Positions 8,508 through 17,366 of a stretch of 64,000 nt of DNA are shown here, in pieces. Location of the stretch: the NCBI RefSeq assembly GCF_019991125.1, contig NZ_JAGENB010000005.1:1-64000 (forward strand), written 5' to 3'. Source of the stretch: Phyllobacterium calauticae. GTDB taxonomy: Bacteria; Pseudomonadota; Alphaproteobacteria; Rhizobiales; Rhizobiaceae. The translations under genes and the position numbers were made by a program. The notes below the pieces were generated by a model. It saw nothing but the letters and a program-made list of their open reading frames with translations. It made no database searches and had not been told where the DNA came from. Position 1 is the first letter of the stretch. Each line of letters begins with the position of its first letter.

Positions 8508-9134
8508 TTAGTTGACGACCGTGTAGTCAGCGGGGCGCGAGGCGGAGAGCACAAGGTCGGCATTGGGTATGTCGTTCGACAGGGCACGCTGCTGTGCCGA
8601 GCCGACATTGTAGCCATAGCCCAGCCACCGTTGCACGAGGCGATTTTCCATTTCGACACGATCCACCTGCAGGAATACGGTGAGGTCGAACAGCGGAGCC
8701 AGCCGGTCCCAGGGCGACTGGTTCAGAAGAAGATAGTTCCCCTCGACCAGAAGAATGCGCTGATCGCCGCTGACCACGGCAGCGCCCGCCCGGGCGAGAT
8801 CGAGCTTGCGGTCAAAGAGCGGAATGACGACATTGTCTTCCCCTGCCCTGAGGCGTTTCAACAGCACTTCCAGGCCGGCACAGTCGAAGGTCGGCGGCGA
8901 TCCCTTGCGCTTGCGCTGGTCGCGCGCATCGAGGATGGCGTTGTCGAGATGGAATCCGTCCATGGGCACCACGACGGCCGCATTGGCCTCGCGCGCGTTG
9001 ATTGCCGCTGATATAGCGGCGGAAACGGTGGATTTGCCGGCCCCCGGAGGGCCGGCAATGGCAACGATCAAACGTTTGTTTTCGGTGGCGCGGGCCAGAA
9101 TGGCTGTCACCAGCTCATCGATCGCTATAATCAT
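8508..9134 (-). CDS. FrcK-like P-loop kinase, nucleoside/nucleotide kinase family
   Basis: This 208-residue protein is a P-loop kinase of the uridine kinase/phosphoribulokinase-like family. Walker A is AGPPGAGKST near residue 28, and PMDGFHLD and KGSPPTFD match the substrate-binding segments of the family. VEGNYLLL follows. The related gene in rhizobial frcBCAK operons is named frcK. Its exact sugar substrate is not established here. It lies 34 nt downstream of the D-lyxose isomerase gene in the sugar ABC operon. Its TAA stop is also the codon that cuts off the following iminopeptidase frame. Confidence 0.83.
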   Translation of the reverse strand: MIIAIDELVTAILARATENKRLIVAIAGPPGAGKSTVSAAISAAINAREANAAVVVPMDGFHLDNAILDARDQRKRKGSPPTFDCAGLEVLLKRLRAGEDNVVIPLFDRKLDLARAGAAVVSGDQRILLVEGNYLLLNQSPWDRLAPLFDLTVFLQVDRVEMENRLVQRWLGYGYNVGSAQQRALSNDIPNADLVLSASRPADYTVVN

Positions 9135-9168
9135 GGAATGCTATCCGTTGCCGTAACCGTCCGATGGT

Positions 9169-9858
9169 TCAGGCAAGCCATTTGTCATAATCGGAAACCA
9201 GAAGATGCACCGGTGCCTCGTCTTCTTCAATCGAAGAGAAGCGGCCGATGGGCTCGCGGAAGATATTGTCGGTCAGGTCGTCATTGACCGTGGAAACCTC
9301 GCCGATCAGGACGTCGCCGCCCTCGCCCCAGAATGCGTGCCAGTTTCCCGGCAGCAGCGTCACGCTTTCGCCCGGCTGCAGCTTCAGCAGGCCGCCGGCC
9401 TTCAGCGTGACGATACGCCCGTCGGTTGCCACTTCCACATCCGTCTTCTCGTCGACGCTGCCATCGGCATTCGAGTTGAACAGTTCGAGCACGAGCGTGC
9501 CGCCGCCGCGGTTGATGATGTCCTCGGCCTTGACGATATGGCGGTGCATCGGCGAGAGCTGCTTTTCGCGGGAGATCATGATCTTTTCCGCATAGAGCAT
9601 GCCGCCGCCCTTTTTCAGGTCTGCCTGATTGCCGTTGCGGGTGGTGAAGAGGAACAGGCCGAGTTCATCGAACTTGCCCTGCCCATAGTCGGTGATATCC
9701 CAGCCGAGCCTGGCATCGAGAATGGCCCTGGAATCGCTTGACGTGCGGGCCTTCAGCTCTTCCGGCGACCAGTAGGCGAAAGGCGGCATGACATAGCCGA
9801 AGGAGCGGATGAACTTGTCGCTTTCACGGATGATCGCGTTGACTTCTGAGCGTTTCAT
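9169..9858 (-). CDS. D-lyxose ketol-isomerase
   Basis: This 229-residue cupin-fold protein belongs to the D-lyxose isomerase family (formerly DUF1498). Such enzymes interconvert D-lyxose/D-xylulose and often D-mannose/D-fructose with a divalent metal. Metal ligands are visible as SPMHRH, a following E in VKAEDI, and GNWHAFW. The gene is 16 nt downstream of the sugar ABC ATPase gene and just ahead of the FrcK-like kinase. The context suggests that an imported aldose is isomerised and then phosphorylated. Confidence 0.87.
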   Translation of the reverse strand: MKRSEVNAIIRESDKFIRSFGYVMPPFAYWSPEELKARTSSDSRAILDARLGWDITDYGQGKFDELGLFLFTTRNGNQADLKKGGGMLYAEKIMISREKQLSPMHRHIVKAEDIINRGGGTLVLELFNSNADGSVDEKTDVEVATDGRIVTLKAGGLLKLQPGESVTLLPGNWHAFWGEGGDVLIGEVSTVNDDLTDNIFREPIGRFSSIEEDEAPVHLLVSDYDKWLA

Positions 9859-9874
9859 TTTTCAATTCTGTCCT

Positions 9875-10654
9875 TCATGCAGCAAGACTGGCGGGTGGTT
9901 CCTTGGCGCCGGTCATGAATGCCACGGCATCCGACATGCTGTATTCCTTCGGGTCGATGACACAAAGGCGTTTGCCAAGCCGGTGAATGTGGATGCGGTC
10001 CGCCACTTCGAAAACATGTGGCATATTGTGCGAGATCAGCACAATCGGCAATCCGCGCTTTTTCACATCCTGGATGAGCTCGAGAACGCGGCGTGACTCC
10101 TTGACGCCGAGCGCCGCCGTCGGTTCGTCCATGATGACGACCTTGGAGCCGAAGGCGGCCGCGCGTGCCACGGCGACACCCTGCCGCTGGCCGCCGGAGA
10201 GTGTTTCCACCGCCTGGCTGATGTTCTGAATGGTCATCAGGCCAAGCTCGGTCAGCTTGTCACGGGCCTGCTTTTCCATGGTCTTGCGGTCGAGCATGCG
10301 CAGCCAGCTGCCCAGAATACCCGGCTTGCGGATTTCGCGGCCGAGAAACATGTTGTCGGCGATGGAAAGTGCCGGCGACAGGGCAAGGTTCTGATAGACC
10401 GTTTCGATCCCGGCATCGCGCGCTTCCATGGGAGAGCGGAAATGGATCGGCTTGCCATCGAGCGTGATCTCGCCCTCGTCGGGATGAACCGCACCGGAAA
10501 TCGCCTTGATCAGCGAGGATTTTCCCGCGCCGTTGTCGCCGATGACGGCGAGGACTTCGCCGGCATAAAGATCGAAATCCGCATGATCGAGCGCGGTGAC
10601 ACGGCCATACCGCTTGACCAGGCCGCGGGCGGTGAGAATGGGTTGCGGTGTCAT
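9875..10654 (-). CDS. frcA: Sugar ABC transporter ATP-binding protein (FrcA-like)
   Basis: This is a single-domain ATPase of 259 residues with Walker A GDNGAGKSS near residue 38, signature LSGGQRQGV, Walker B VVIMDEPTAALG and the switch His in ISHN. Single-domain ATPases of this carbohydrate-uptake family are typical of FrcA, whereas RbsA/XylG carry two domains. The start is the ATG at 10654, which overlaps the permease stop (TGATG). The longer frame upstream is a shadow of the permease gene. It works with the FrcC-like permease and FrcB-like binding protein encoded upstream. Confidence 0.88.
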   Translation of the reverse strand: MTPQPILTARGLVKRYGRVTALDHADFDLYAGEVLAVIGDNGAGKSSLIKAISGAVHPDEGEITLDGKPIHFRSPMEARDAGIETVYQNLALSPALSIADNMFLGREIRKPGILGSWLRMLDRKTMEKQARDKLTELGLMTIQNISQAVETLSGGQRQGVAVARAAAFGSKVVIMDEPTAALGVKESRRVLELIQDVKKRGLPIVLISHNMPHVFEVADRIHIHRLGKRLCVIDPKEYSMSDAVAFMTGAKEPPASLAA

Positions 10655-11736
10655 CAGCCTGCTACCTTTCTGATCCACTGATCGATTGCCACGGCCGTGA
10701 TGATCAGCACGCCGATCATCAGATAGGTCCATTGGACATCCGTGCCGTACATGCGCATGCCGAAGGAGAAGACGCCGACGATCAGCGCGCCGAACAGCAT
10801 GCCGAGGATGGAGCCGCGTCCGCCGAAGAGCGACATGCCGCCGATAACCACTGCGGTGATGGATTCGATATTGGCGAACTGGCCGACCTGCGGTGACACC
10901 GAACCGTTGCGGCCGATCTGGGCCCAACCGGCGAGCGCGCAGATGAAACCGGCCAGCACGTAGACGGAAATCAGCACGCGCTTGGTCCTGACACCCGCCA
11001 GTTCCGCCGCTTCCGGATCATCGCCGATCGCATAGAGATGGCGGCCCCAGGCGGTGTGGTTCAGCACGTACCAGAGAACGGCGATCAGAAGGATCATGGC
11101 AAACACGCCATAGGTGAAGGTGGCGCTGCCGATCTGGATTTTTTCGCCGAAGAACTGCAGCATGCGCGCCTTCGCTTCGATGTCCTGCGCCCGGATCGTT
11201 TCGTTGGCCGAGTAGATATAGGTCGTGGCCAGAAAGATCTGCCAAGTGCCGAGCGTGACGATGAAGGGAGGCAGTTTCACATAGGCAATGAGAATGCCGT
11301 TGATGAGACCGCACAATCCGCCGAGGGCCACGCCGCACAGGATGGAAAGTTCGACAGGCAGTCCGTAACGGAAGGTGAACTGGCCCATGACAACCGATGT
11401 GAGGACCATGATCGCGCCGACGGAAAGGTCGATACCGGCGGTCAGGATCACCAAGGTCTGGGCGGCGCCGACAATGCCGACGATCGCGACCTGTTGCAGG
11501 ATCAGCGACAGGGCAAAGGGTGTGAAAAAGCGCGAACCGACAATAATGGCGAAAACCGCCAGCGACAGAACGAGAACGATCAGCGGTACCGCTGCCGGGC
11601 TCGAATGAAGAAAATGGCGCGTCCGCTCGACCAGGCTCTTCTGCTCGCCGTCGAAACTGGCGATGGCCGTGGCGCTCTGTGTCAGAACGCGCTCGAATTC
11701 CTGTTTGGGTTGTGATCCCGGATTGGCTTCGTTCAT
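10654..11736 (-). CDS. frcC: Sugar ABC transporter permease (FrcC-like)
   Basis: The 360-residue protein has an N-terminal cytosolic stretch of about 50 residues and then 8-10 hydrophobic helices. It shows the RbsC/FrcC-family pattern VILTAGIDLSVGAIMVL and the coupling-loop segment GDDPEAAELAGVRTKR. It forms the inner-membrane channel for the sugar captured by the FrcB-like protein. The gene follows the binding-protein gene after a strong intercistronic hairpin and overlaps the ATPase start. The assignment to the fructose/ribose/mannose type is by family and gene order. The real substrate could be another pentose or hexose. Confidence 0.88.
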   Translation of the reverse strand: MNEANPGSQPKQEFERVLTQSATAIASFDGEQKSLVERTRHFLHSSPAAVPLIVLVLSLAVFAIIVGSRFFTPFALSLILQQVAIVGIVGAAQTLVILTAGIDLSVGAIMVLTSVVMGQFTFRYGLPVELSILCGVALGGLCGLINGILIAYVKLPPFIVTLGTWQIFLATTYIYSANETIRAQDIEAKARMLQFFGEKIQIGSATFTYGVFAMILLIAVLWYVLNHTAWGRHLYAIGDDPEAAELAGVRTKRVLISVYVLAGFICALAGWAQIGRNGSVSPQVGQFANIESITAVVIGGMSLFGGRGSILGMLFGALIVGVFSFGMRMYGTDVQWTYLMIGVLIITAVAIDQWIRKVAG

Positions 11737-11767
11737 GGGTTGGTTCCCCCAAAATTTGCGCAGCTCA

Positions 11768-11794
11768 GAGAGGACGGTTTTACACCGTCCTCTC
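11768..11794 (-). terminator. Intercistronic hairpin between frcB- and frcC-like genes
   Basis: GAGAGGACGGT and ACCGTCCTCTC form a perfect 11-bp stem with a 5-nt loop in the gap between binding protein and permease. There is no long T-run. Such hairpins commonly protect the abundant binding-protein mRNA or reduce readthrough into the permease gene. Confidence 0.65.
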
Positions 11795-11830
11795 GCTGTT
11801 TGCTGGCTTTTCTGTCAAATCAGGGCGCGA

Positions 11831-12865
11831 TCAGCCCCAGCACTTGGCAAGGCCGCTTTTCACGTCGATGGACTCGACGCCCTTGACCGGCTTGTCCGTC
11901 ACCAGGGAAACGCCCGTATCAAAGAAGCTCTTGCCTGCCGTTGGCTTCGGCTTTTCGCCGGTATCGGCGAACTTCTTGATTGCCTCGATGCCGAGCGAAG
12001 CCATCATCAGCGGATACTGCTGCGAGGTTGCGCCGATGATGCCGGCTTCGACATTCTTCACGCCCGGGCAGCCGCCGTCGATGGACACGAGAAGGACGCC
12101 CTTGTCCTTGCCGAATGCCTTCAGTGCTTCGTAAGCACCGGCCGCGGCCGGTTCATTGATCGTATGAACGACGTTGATGCCAGGATCTTTCTGCAGAAGG
12201 TTTTCCATCGCCTTGCGGCCGCCTTCTTCATTGCCGTTGGTAACGTCATGGCCGACAATGCGCGGGTCTGTTTCGTCGCCGATCTTGTTGATGTCGACCA
12301 CGTCAATGCCAAAGCCCTTCATGAAACCCTGGTCGCGCAGCACATCGACCGACGGCTGCGAGGGTGTCAGGTCAAGGAAGGCAATTTTTGCATCCTTGGC
12401 CTTGTCGCCCAACGTTTCAGCGGCCCACTTGCCGACGAGTTCGCCTGCCAGAAGATTGTCCGTGGCAAATGTTGCGTCTGCCGCATCGATCGGATCAAGC
12501 GGTGTATCGAGTGCAATGACGAGGACGCCGGCAGCGCGGGCCTGCTTGACCGACGAAACAATGCCGGCCGTGTCGGATGCGGTGATCAGGATGCCCTTGG
12601 CACCATCGGCGATGCAGGTTTCAATCGCGGCCACCTGGCTTTCGCTGTCGCCGTCGATCTTGCCGGCATAGGTCTTGAGGTCGACGCCGAGTTCCTTTGC
12701 CTTGGCAACGGCGCCCTCTTTCATCTTGACGAAAAACGGATTGGTGTCCGTCTTGGTGATCAGGCAGGCACCGACGCCTGCAGCCTGTGCCGGAGCGGCA
12801 AAGGCGGCGATGGCCACAACGGCGGCACCAAGAATGGTTGATTTCAGATAAATGCTTTTGCGCAT
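11831..12865 (-). CDS. frcB: Periplasmic sugar-binding protein (FrcB-like)
   Basis: This 344-residue protein starts with a Sec signal peptide ([17 protein letters not shown], then cleavage after APAQA). A type I periplasmic-binding fold follows, with [14 protein letters not shown] near the mature N-terminus, and GILITASDT and [10 protein letters not shown] in the middle. It delivers a sugar to the FrcC/FrcA-like membrane complex. As the first gene of the operon it has a regulatory palindrome upstream shared with the ROK regulator gene. Whether it binds fructose, mannose, ribose or lyxose cannot be settled here, but the downstream isomerase and kinases fit a ketose/aldose pair. Confidence 0.88.
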   Translation of the reverse strand: MRKSIYLKSTILGAAVVAIAAFAAPAQAAGVGACLITKTDTNPFFVKMKEGAVAKAKELGVDLKTYAGKIDGDSESQVAAIETCIADGAKGILITASDTAGIVSSVKQARAAGVLVIALDTPLDPIDAADATFATDNLLAGELVGKWAAETLGDKAKDAKIAFLDLTPSQPSVDVLRDQGFMKGFGIDVVDINKIGDETDPRIVGHDVTNGNEEGGRKAMENLLQKDPGINVVHTINEPAAAGAYEALKAFGKDKGVLLVSIDGGCPGVKNVEAGIIGATSQQYPLMMASLGIEAIKKFADTGEKPKPTAGKSFFDTGVSLVTDKPVKGVESIDVKSGLAKCWG

Positions 12866-12993
12866 GTCACTACCTCCCAGAGTTTGATCGTATTACGACG
12901 CGCTGCCGGTGGGCAGCCCTATTTTCGCATGAACACCTCGGACAGTTATCCTCCCGGCCAAGTGCTGCTCTAGGAAATACCAGCCTCGCCAAG

Positions 12994-13033
12994 CTGTCAA
13001 CATTAATAAATCACTCTTATTTATTATTGACAG
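12994..13033. promoter_or_regulatory. Probable ROK operator with flanking -35-like boxes
   Basis: TAATAAAT (13004-13011) and ATTTATTA (13019-13026) form a perfect 8-bp inverted repeat with a 7-nt spacer. It is flanked by CTGTCAA on the left and TTGACAG on the right, which extend the symmetry imperfectly and supply a TTGACA box to each divergent promoter. AT-rich palindromes of this kind are usual for NagC/ROK repressors. Confidence 0.6.
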
Positions 13034-13082
13034 GTTTGCCTGATGGCTCCATTGTCGCGCCGATATCAGGGAGGACGTCCTT

Positions 13083-14309
13083 TTGGGCATCAGACTATCG
13101 GAGCGCCACGGTCCGGGAGGAACACGGCCGCCGCTTCATCAGGGAACAAACCAGAGCGGCATGCGCGACCACAATGAGCGGGTCGTGCTTTCGCTGTTGC
13201 GCCAGCATGGCAGCCTTGCCAAAACAGCCATTGCGCGGATGACAGGACTTTCGGCGCAGACAATCTCGATCATCATGCGCATGCTGGAAGCCGACGAGCT
13301 GCTTTCGCGCGAAGAGCCGCTGCGCGGCCGCATCGGCCAGCCGCTCATTCCCATGTCGCTCAATCCGGAAGGTGCCTTCTTCCTCGGCCTCAAGATCGGA
13401 CGGCGCAGCGCGGATCTGGTGCTGATCGATTTTGTCGGGCGTATCCGGTCCATGCTGCATATGCCCTATGCCTATCCGACGCCGGATTCGGTCCTGGCTT
13501 TCACCAGGGATGGCATCGCGACGATGCTGGATGGCCTTGACGCGAAGCAGCGTTCGAAGGTTGCCGGTCTTGGCATAGCCGCGCCGTTCGAACTGTGGAA
13601 ATGGGCCGATACAGTCGGGGCGCCACAGGAAATCCTCGATCAATGGCGCCAGTCCGATATCAAGGCATCGATTGCCGCCATCTGCGATTTTCCGGTCTAT
13701 CTGCAGAATGACATCACGGCGGCCTGCGGTGCGGAGCTTGTCTTCGGCGAGACAAAAGACCTCAATGATTTCGTCTATTTCTATATCGGCTCGTTCATCG
13801 GCGGCGGTATCGTCATCAATGGCAGCCTCTATGCGGGGCGCAGCGGCAATGCCGGCGCGCTCGGTTCCATGCCGGTGCCCGGTCCCGACGGGACCACGCA
13901 GCAGCTGATCGACATTGCATCGATCACCGCGCTGGAGCGCATCGTCACCGGCCTTGGCCGCGACCCCTCCCCGCTGTGGACCTCGCCCGATGATTGGGGC
14001 CCGATGGGGGAGGAATTGGACGGTTGGATCGACCGTTCGGGCAAGGCCATTGCGCAGGCTGTGATTGCCGCCGCGTCGGTTGTCGATTTTGAAGCGGCTG
14101 TTATCGATGGCTGGATGCCCGCGCACGTGCGTGCGCGGATCGTCGATGCCGTGCGCACCCATGTCGGAACATTCGATCTGGAGGGGATCGAGCTGCCCGT
14201 CATTGTCGAAGGCTCGGTCGGCATTCATGCAAGAGCCCTCGGGGCCGCCAGTCTTGCCCTGTCGGACCGGTTCCTCATCGGACAGAAAATATTCAGAAAG
14301 GTCGATTGA
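13083..14309 (+). CDS. ROK family transcriptional regulator
   Basis: This 408-residue repressor has an N-terminal winged helix (GTNQSGMRDHNERVVLSLLR, then AKTAIARMTGLSAQTISIIM). A C-terminal ROK sugar-kinase-like domain has the glycine-rich IGSFIGGGIVINGSLYAG segment. The usual zinc-cluster cysteines of catalytic ROK kinases are not seen, as in many ROK regulators. The TTG start is supported by AGGGAGG at 13068-13074, 8 nt ahead. It is divergent from the frcB-like gene and co-directional with the mutarotase and PfkB kinase genes, overlapping the former (TTGA). It probably controls the whole sugar locus. Confidence 0.88.
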   Translation: MGIRLSERHGPGGTRPPLHQGTNQSGMRDHNERVVLSLLRQHGSLAKTAIARMTGLSAQTISIIMRMLEADELLSREEPLRGRIGQPLIPMSLNPEGAFFLGLKIGRRSADLVLIDFVGRIRSMLHMPYAYPTPDSVLAFTRDGIATMLDGLDAKQRSKVAGLGIAAPFELWKWADTVGAPQEILDQWRQSDIKASIAAICDFPVYLQNDITAACGAELVFGETKDLNDFVYFYIGSFIGGGIVINGSLYAGRSGNAGALGSMPVPGPDGTTQQLIDIASITALERIVTGLGRDPSPLWTSPDDWGPMGEELDGWIDRSGKAIAQAVIAAASVVDFEAAVIDGWMPAHVRARIVDAVRTHVGTFDLEGIELPVIVEGSVGIHARALGAASLALSDRFLIGQKIFRKVD

Positions 14310-14758
14310 ACGTGCTGATTGGTATTCCGCCCATCCTGGGCCCGGAGCTTCTCGCGACCTTGCGTGCCATGGGCCATGGCGACGAAATCGCGCTGGTCGA
14401 CGGCAATTATCCGGCGCTGGAACATGCCCGGCGGCTGATCCGGGCCGATGGCCTGCCGCTGATTCCCATCCTCGATGCAATCCTGCAGGTCATGCCGGTG
14501 GATGATTTCGTGCCGCACGCGCTGTTCCGCGCAACGGTGAAAGGAAATCCCGATCTCCTTGATCCGGTGCACGAGGAGATGAGCGAAGTTTGCGCGCGCC
14601 GCGCCCCCGGATTTTCGCTCTTGCCGCTGGTTGGCGATGCGTTCTACACACGGGTGAAGGATGCCCACACCATCATCGCGACAAGCGAGCCAAGGCTTTA
14701 CGGCAATATCATCGTCCGCAAGGGCGTCATCTATCCATCGAAAGAAACTGACAAATGA
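14306..14758 (+). CDS. RbsD/FucU family sugar mutarotase
   Basis: This 150-residue protein matches the RbsD/FucU family, which speeds interconversion of sugar anomers. The N-terminal LGPELLATLRAMGHGDEIALVDGNYPA holds the conserved catalytic His and Asp region. The C-terminal half has ATSEPRLYGNIIVRKGV. The TTG start overlaps the ROK stop codon and its own stop overlaps the PfkB ATG, so translation of the three is coupled. It presumably supplies the correct anomer of the imported sugar to the isomerase or kinase. Confidence 0.88.
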   Translation: MNVLIGIPPILGPELLATLRAMGHGDEIALVDGNYPALEHARRLIRADGLPLIPILDAILQVMPVDDFVPHALFRATVKGNPDLLDPVHEEMSEVCARRAPGFSLLPLVGDAFYTRVKDAHTIIATSEPRLYGNIIVRKGVIYPSKETDK

Positions 14759-15687
14759 TCCTATGTTGTGGTGAAGCGCTGATCGACATGTTGCCGCGCA
14801 CGAGCGAGGCGGGTGAACCGGCTTTTGCGCCCTATGTCGGCGGCGCGGTTTTCAATACAGCCATTGCCTTGGGCCGCCTCGGCGTGCCGACCGAATTCTA
14901 TTCTGGCGTTTCCTCGGATTTCTTCGGACAGATGCTGCGTGAAAGCCTGGCGGCCAACCATGTCGGCACGCGCTACGCGCATATATCGCCGCAGCCCACG
15001 ACGCTTGCCTTCGTGCGCCTGACCGACGGCCAGGCCAGCTACACCTTCTACGACGAGAACAGTGCCGGGCGTTCACTCGCCCTCGGCGATCTGCCGGCGC
15101 TGGAGGACAATGTCACGACGCTGCAGTTCGGAGCGATCAGCCTCATTCCGGAACCCTGCGGCTCGACCTATGAAGCGCTGATGGCGCGCGAGCATGAAAA
15201 GCGCGTCATCATTCTCGACCCCAACATCCGGCCGGGCTTTATTCCCGACAAGGAAAAGCATCTGGCGCGCATGCGCCGTATGATCGCCATGAGCGATATC
15301 GTCAAGATTTCCGATGAGGATATGCGCTGGTTCGGTGAAAGCGGCACGATGGAAGAGATTGCACGGCGCTGGATTGTCCCGGCGTCGCAGCATGGCCCGA
15401 AGCTCATTCTCGTCACCCATGGTGCGGATGGCGTGACCGGCTATACATCCGAGCTGGCCGTGCACGTGGCGGCGCAGAGGGTTGCGGTTGTCGATACGGT
15501 CGGCGCCGGCGATACGTTCACGGCGGGCGTCCTGACCTCGCTGCAGGAAGCCGGCCTTCTGGCCAAAGCTGCGCTGACGTCGCTTGAGGAAGAGCAAATC
15601 CGCGAGGCCTTGCTGCTCGGCGTCAAGGCGTCTGCGGTCACCGTATCGCGCGCGGGCGCCAACCCGCCCTGGCGGTCTGAACTCTAA
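14755..15687 (+). CDS. PfkB family carbohydrate kinase (fructokinase-like)
   Basis: This 310-residue ribokinase-fold protein has the N-terminal CGEALIDMLPR segment, glycine-rich YVGGAVFNTAIALGRLG (PfkB signature 1 region) and C-terminal DTVGAGDTFTAGVL (signature 2) with the catalytic Asp. It phosphorylates a sugar with ATP in the cytosol. Fructose is the likeliest substrate given the FrcBCA-type transporter. Its ATG overlaps the mutarotase stop. A perfect bidirectional hairpin follows the gene. Confidence 0.9.
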   Translation: MILCCGEALIDMLPRTSEAGEPAFAPYVGGAVFNTAIALGRLGVPTEFYSGVSSDFFGQMLRESLAANHVGTRYAHISPQPTTLAFVRLTDGQASYTFYDENSAGRSLALGDLPALEDNVTTLQFGAISLIPEPCGSTYEALMAREHEKRVIILDPNIRPGFIPDKEKHLARMRRMIAMSDIVKISDEDMRWFGESGTMEEIARRWIVPASQHGPKLILVTHGADGVTGYTSELAVHVAAQRVAVVDTVGAGDTFTAGVLTSLQEAGLLAKAALTSLEEEQIREALLLGVKASAVTVSRAGANPPWRSEL

Positions 15688-15703
15688 TTGTTTCGCGCTC
15701 TGC

Positions 15704-15741
15704 AAAACGCCGTTCCGTGACAATCCACAGAACGGCGTTTT
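15704..15741. terminator. Bidirectional terminator
   Basis: AAAACGCCGTTC (15704-15715) and GAACGGCGTTTT (15730-15741) form a perfect 12-bp stem with a 14-nt loop. It sits between the convergent pfkB-type and peptide ABC ATPase genes. Each strand ends in a short T-run, so it can serve both directions. Confidence 0.8.
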
Positions 15742-15760
15742 ACATTGGACACGGGCGTCT

Positions 15761-17365
15761 TCAATCCAAATCGAAAGCAGCGCCGATCAGCGTCTTGGTA
15801 TAATCGTGCTGCGGCGCATCGAAAATATCATCGGTCTGGCCTTCCTCGACGATCTTGCCGCTCTTCATCACGATCACATAGTCGGACATCGCCTTGATCA
15901 CTGCGAGATCGTGACTGATGAAGATATAGGACAGATCGTGCTTGGCCTGCAGGTCGCGCAGCAGTTCGATCACCTGCCCCTGCACAGACCGGTCGAGCGC
16001 CGAGGTCGGTTCATCGAGAATGACGACCTTCGGCTTGAGGATCATGGCGCGCGCGATGGCGATGCGTTGCCGCTGTCCCCCGGAAAACTCGTGCGGATAG
16101 CGATTGCGTGCACCCGGATCGAGCCCCACTTCTTTCAATGCGGCTATGGCACGCTTGTCGCGGTCGGCGCGCGACAGTTGCGGCTCGTGGATGAGCAGGC
16201 CTTCGGTGATGATTTCACCCACTGTCTGGCGCGGCGAAAGCGAGCCGTAGGGATCCTGGAACACCAGCTGCAATTCCCGGCGCAGCGGCCGCATGGCGGC
16301 GCGATCAAAGCCGGAAATGTTCTTGTTTTCAAAATGATACTGGCCATTGCTCGGCAGAAGCCGCAGGAGTGCCCGGCCGAGCGTTGACTTTCCGGAGCCG
16401 GATTCACCGACAATGCCGATGGTTTGCCGCTGCTTGAGCCGGACCGTTACACCGTCTACGGCGCGGAAGCGTGTGTGTGCGCTGGTGAAGAAACCGCCGC
16501 CAATGGCGAAGTCGACCGTGACATTGCGCCCTTCCAGCATGATCGGCGCCTTGTCTTCCGGCGCCGACTTGCTGCCGCTGGGCTCTGCGGCCAGCAGCAT
16601 CTTGGTATAGTCTTCCTGCGGGCGTTCAAAGATGTCCTTGATTGTCCCTTTTTCGACGACCTCGCCGCGCCGCATGACAACCACGCGCTCGGCAAAATGT
16701 TTGACCACGCCAAGATCATGGGTGATCAGCACGATGGCCATGCCGAACCGCTTCTGCAAATCGCGCAGGAGATCAAGAATCTGGGCCTGGATCGTCACGT
16801 CGAGCGCGGTGGTCGGCTCATCGGCAATCAGAAGATCCGGTTCGTTGGCAAGCGCCATGGCGATCATGACGCGCTGACGCTGACCGCCGGACATTTCGTG
16901 CGGGTAGCTGTTGATGCGCCGTTCCGGTTCGGGAATGCCGACAAGCTTCAACAGTTCGAGCACGCGCACCTTCGCCTGCTTGAAGCTGACACCCTTGTGG
17001 TGGACGATGGGCTCGGCAATCTGTCGCCCGATCGTGTAAAGCGGGTCGAGCGAGGTCATGGGCTCCTGGAAAATCATGGTGATTTTCGAGCCGCGCACCT
17101 CGTTGAGCGCCTTGGTCGACAGGCCGACCAGTTCCTTGCCGCGATATTTTGCCGAGCCGGCCACGCGGCCGTTCTGCGCCAGGAGACCCATGATGCCCAT
17201 CATGGTCTGGCTCTTGCCGGAGCCGGATTCCCCAACGACGGCCAGCGTTTCGCCGGGAAGAACATCGAGATCGATGCCCTTGACGGCATTGACATCGCCG
17301 TCCGGCGTGGTGAAGTCGACTTTCAGTCCGCGCACGGACAATACTGCATCTTTGTTGTCCGTCAT
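15761..17365 (-). CDS. Peptide ABC transporter, fused OppD-OppF ATPase
   Basis: This 534-residue protein contains two complete ABC ATPase domains. Both have Walker A GESGSGKS (near residues 38 and 330) and signatures MSGGQRQRV and FSGGQRQRI. Walker B segments are [12 protein letters not shown] and [12 protein letters not shown]. It corresponds to OppD and OppF joined in one chain, a common form in Rhizobiales. It energises peptide import by the OppB/OppC-like permeases encoded upstream. The ATG at 17365, 1 nt after the permease stop, is preferred over the longer frame. Confidence 0.92.
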   Translation of the reverse strand: MTDNKDAVLSVRGLKVDFTTPDGDVNAVKGIDLDVLPGETLAVVGESGSGKSQTMMGIMGLLAQNGRVAGSAKYRGKELVGLSTKALNEVRGSKITMIFQEPMTSLDPLYTIGRQIAEPIVHHKGVSFKQAKVRVLELLKLVGIPEPERRINSYPHEMSGGQRQRVMIAMALANEPDLLIADEPTTALDVTIQAQILDLLRDLQKRFGMAIVLITHDLGVVKHFAERVVVMRRGEVVEKGTIKDIFERPQEDYTKMLLAAEPSGSKSAPEDKAPIMLEGRNVTVDFAIGGGFFTSAHTRFRAVDGVTVRLKQRQTIGIVGESGSGKSTLGRALLRLLPSNGQYHFENKNISGFDRAAMRPLRRELQLVFQDPYGSLSPRQTVGEIITEGLLIHEPQLSRADRDKRAIAALKEVGLDPGARNRYPHEFSGGQRQRIAIARAMILKPKVVILDEPTSALDRSVQGQVIELLRDLQAKHDLSYIFISHDLAVIKAMSDYVIVMKSGKIVEEGQTDDIFDAPQHDYTKTLIGAAFDLD

Positions 17366-17366
17366 G

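Noticed and set aside
13095-14480. Minus-strand open frame of 461 codons
   Set aside because: It is antisense to the ROK regulator and the mutarotase gene. Its product is a low-complexity shadow.
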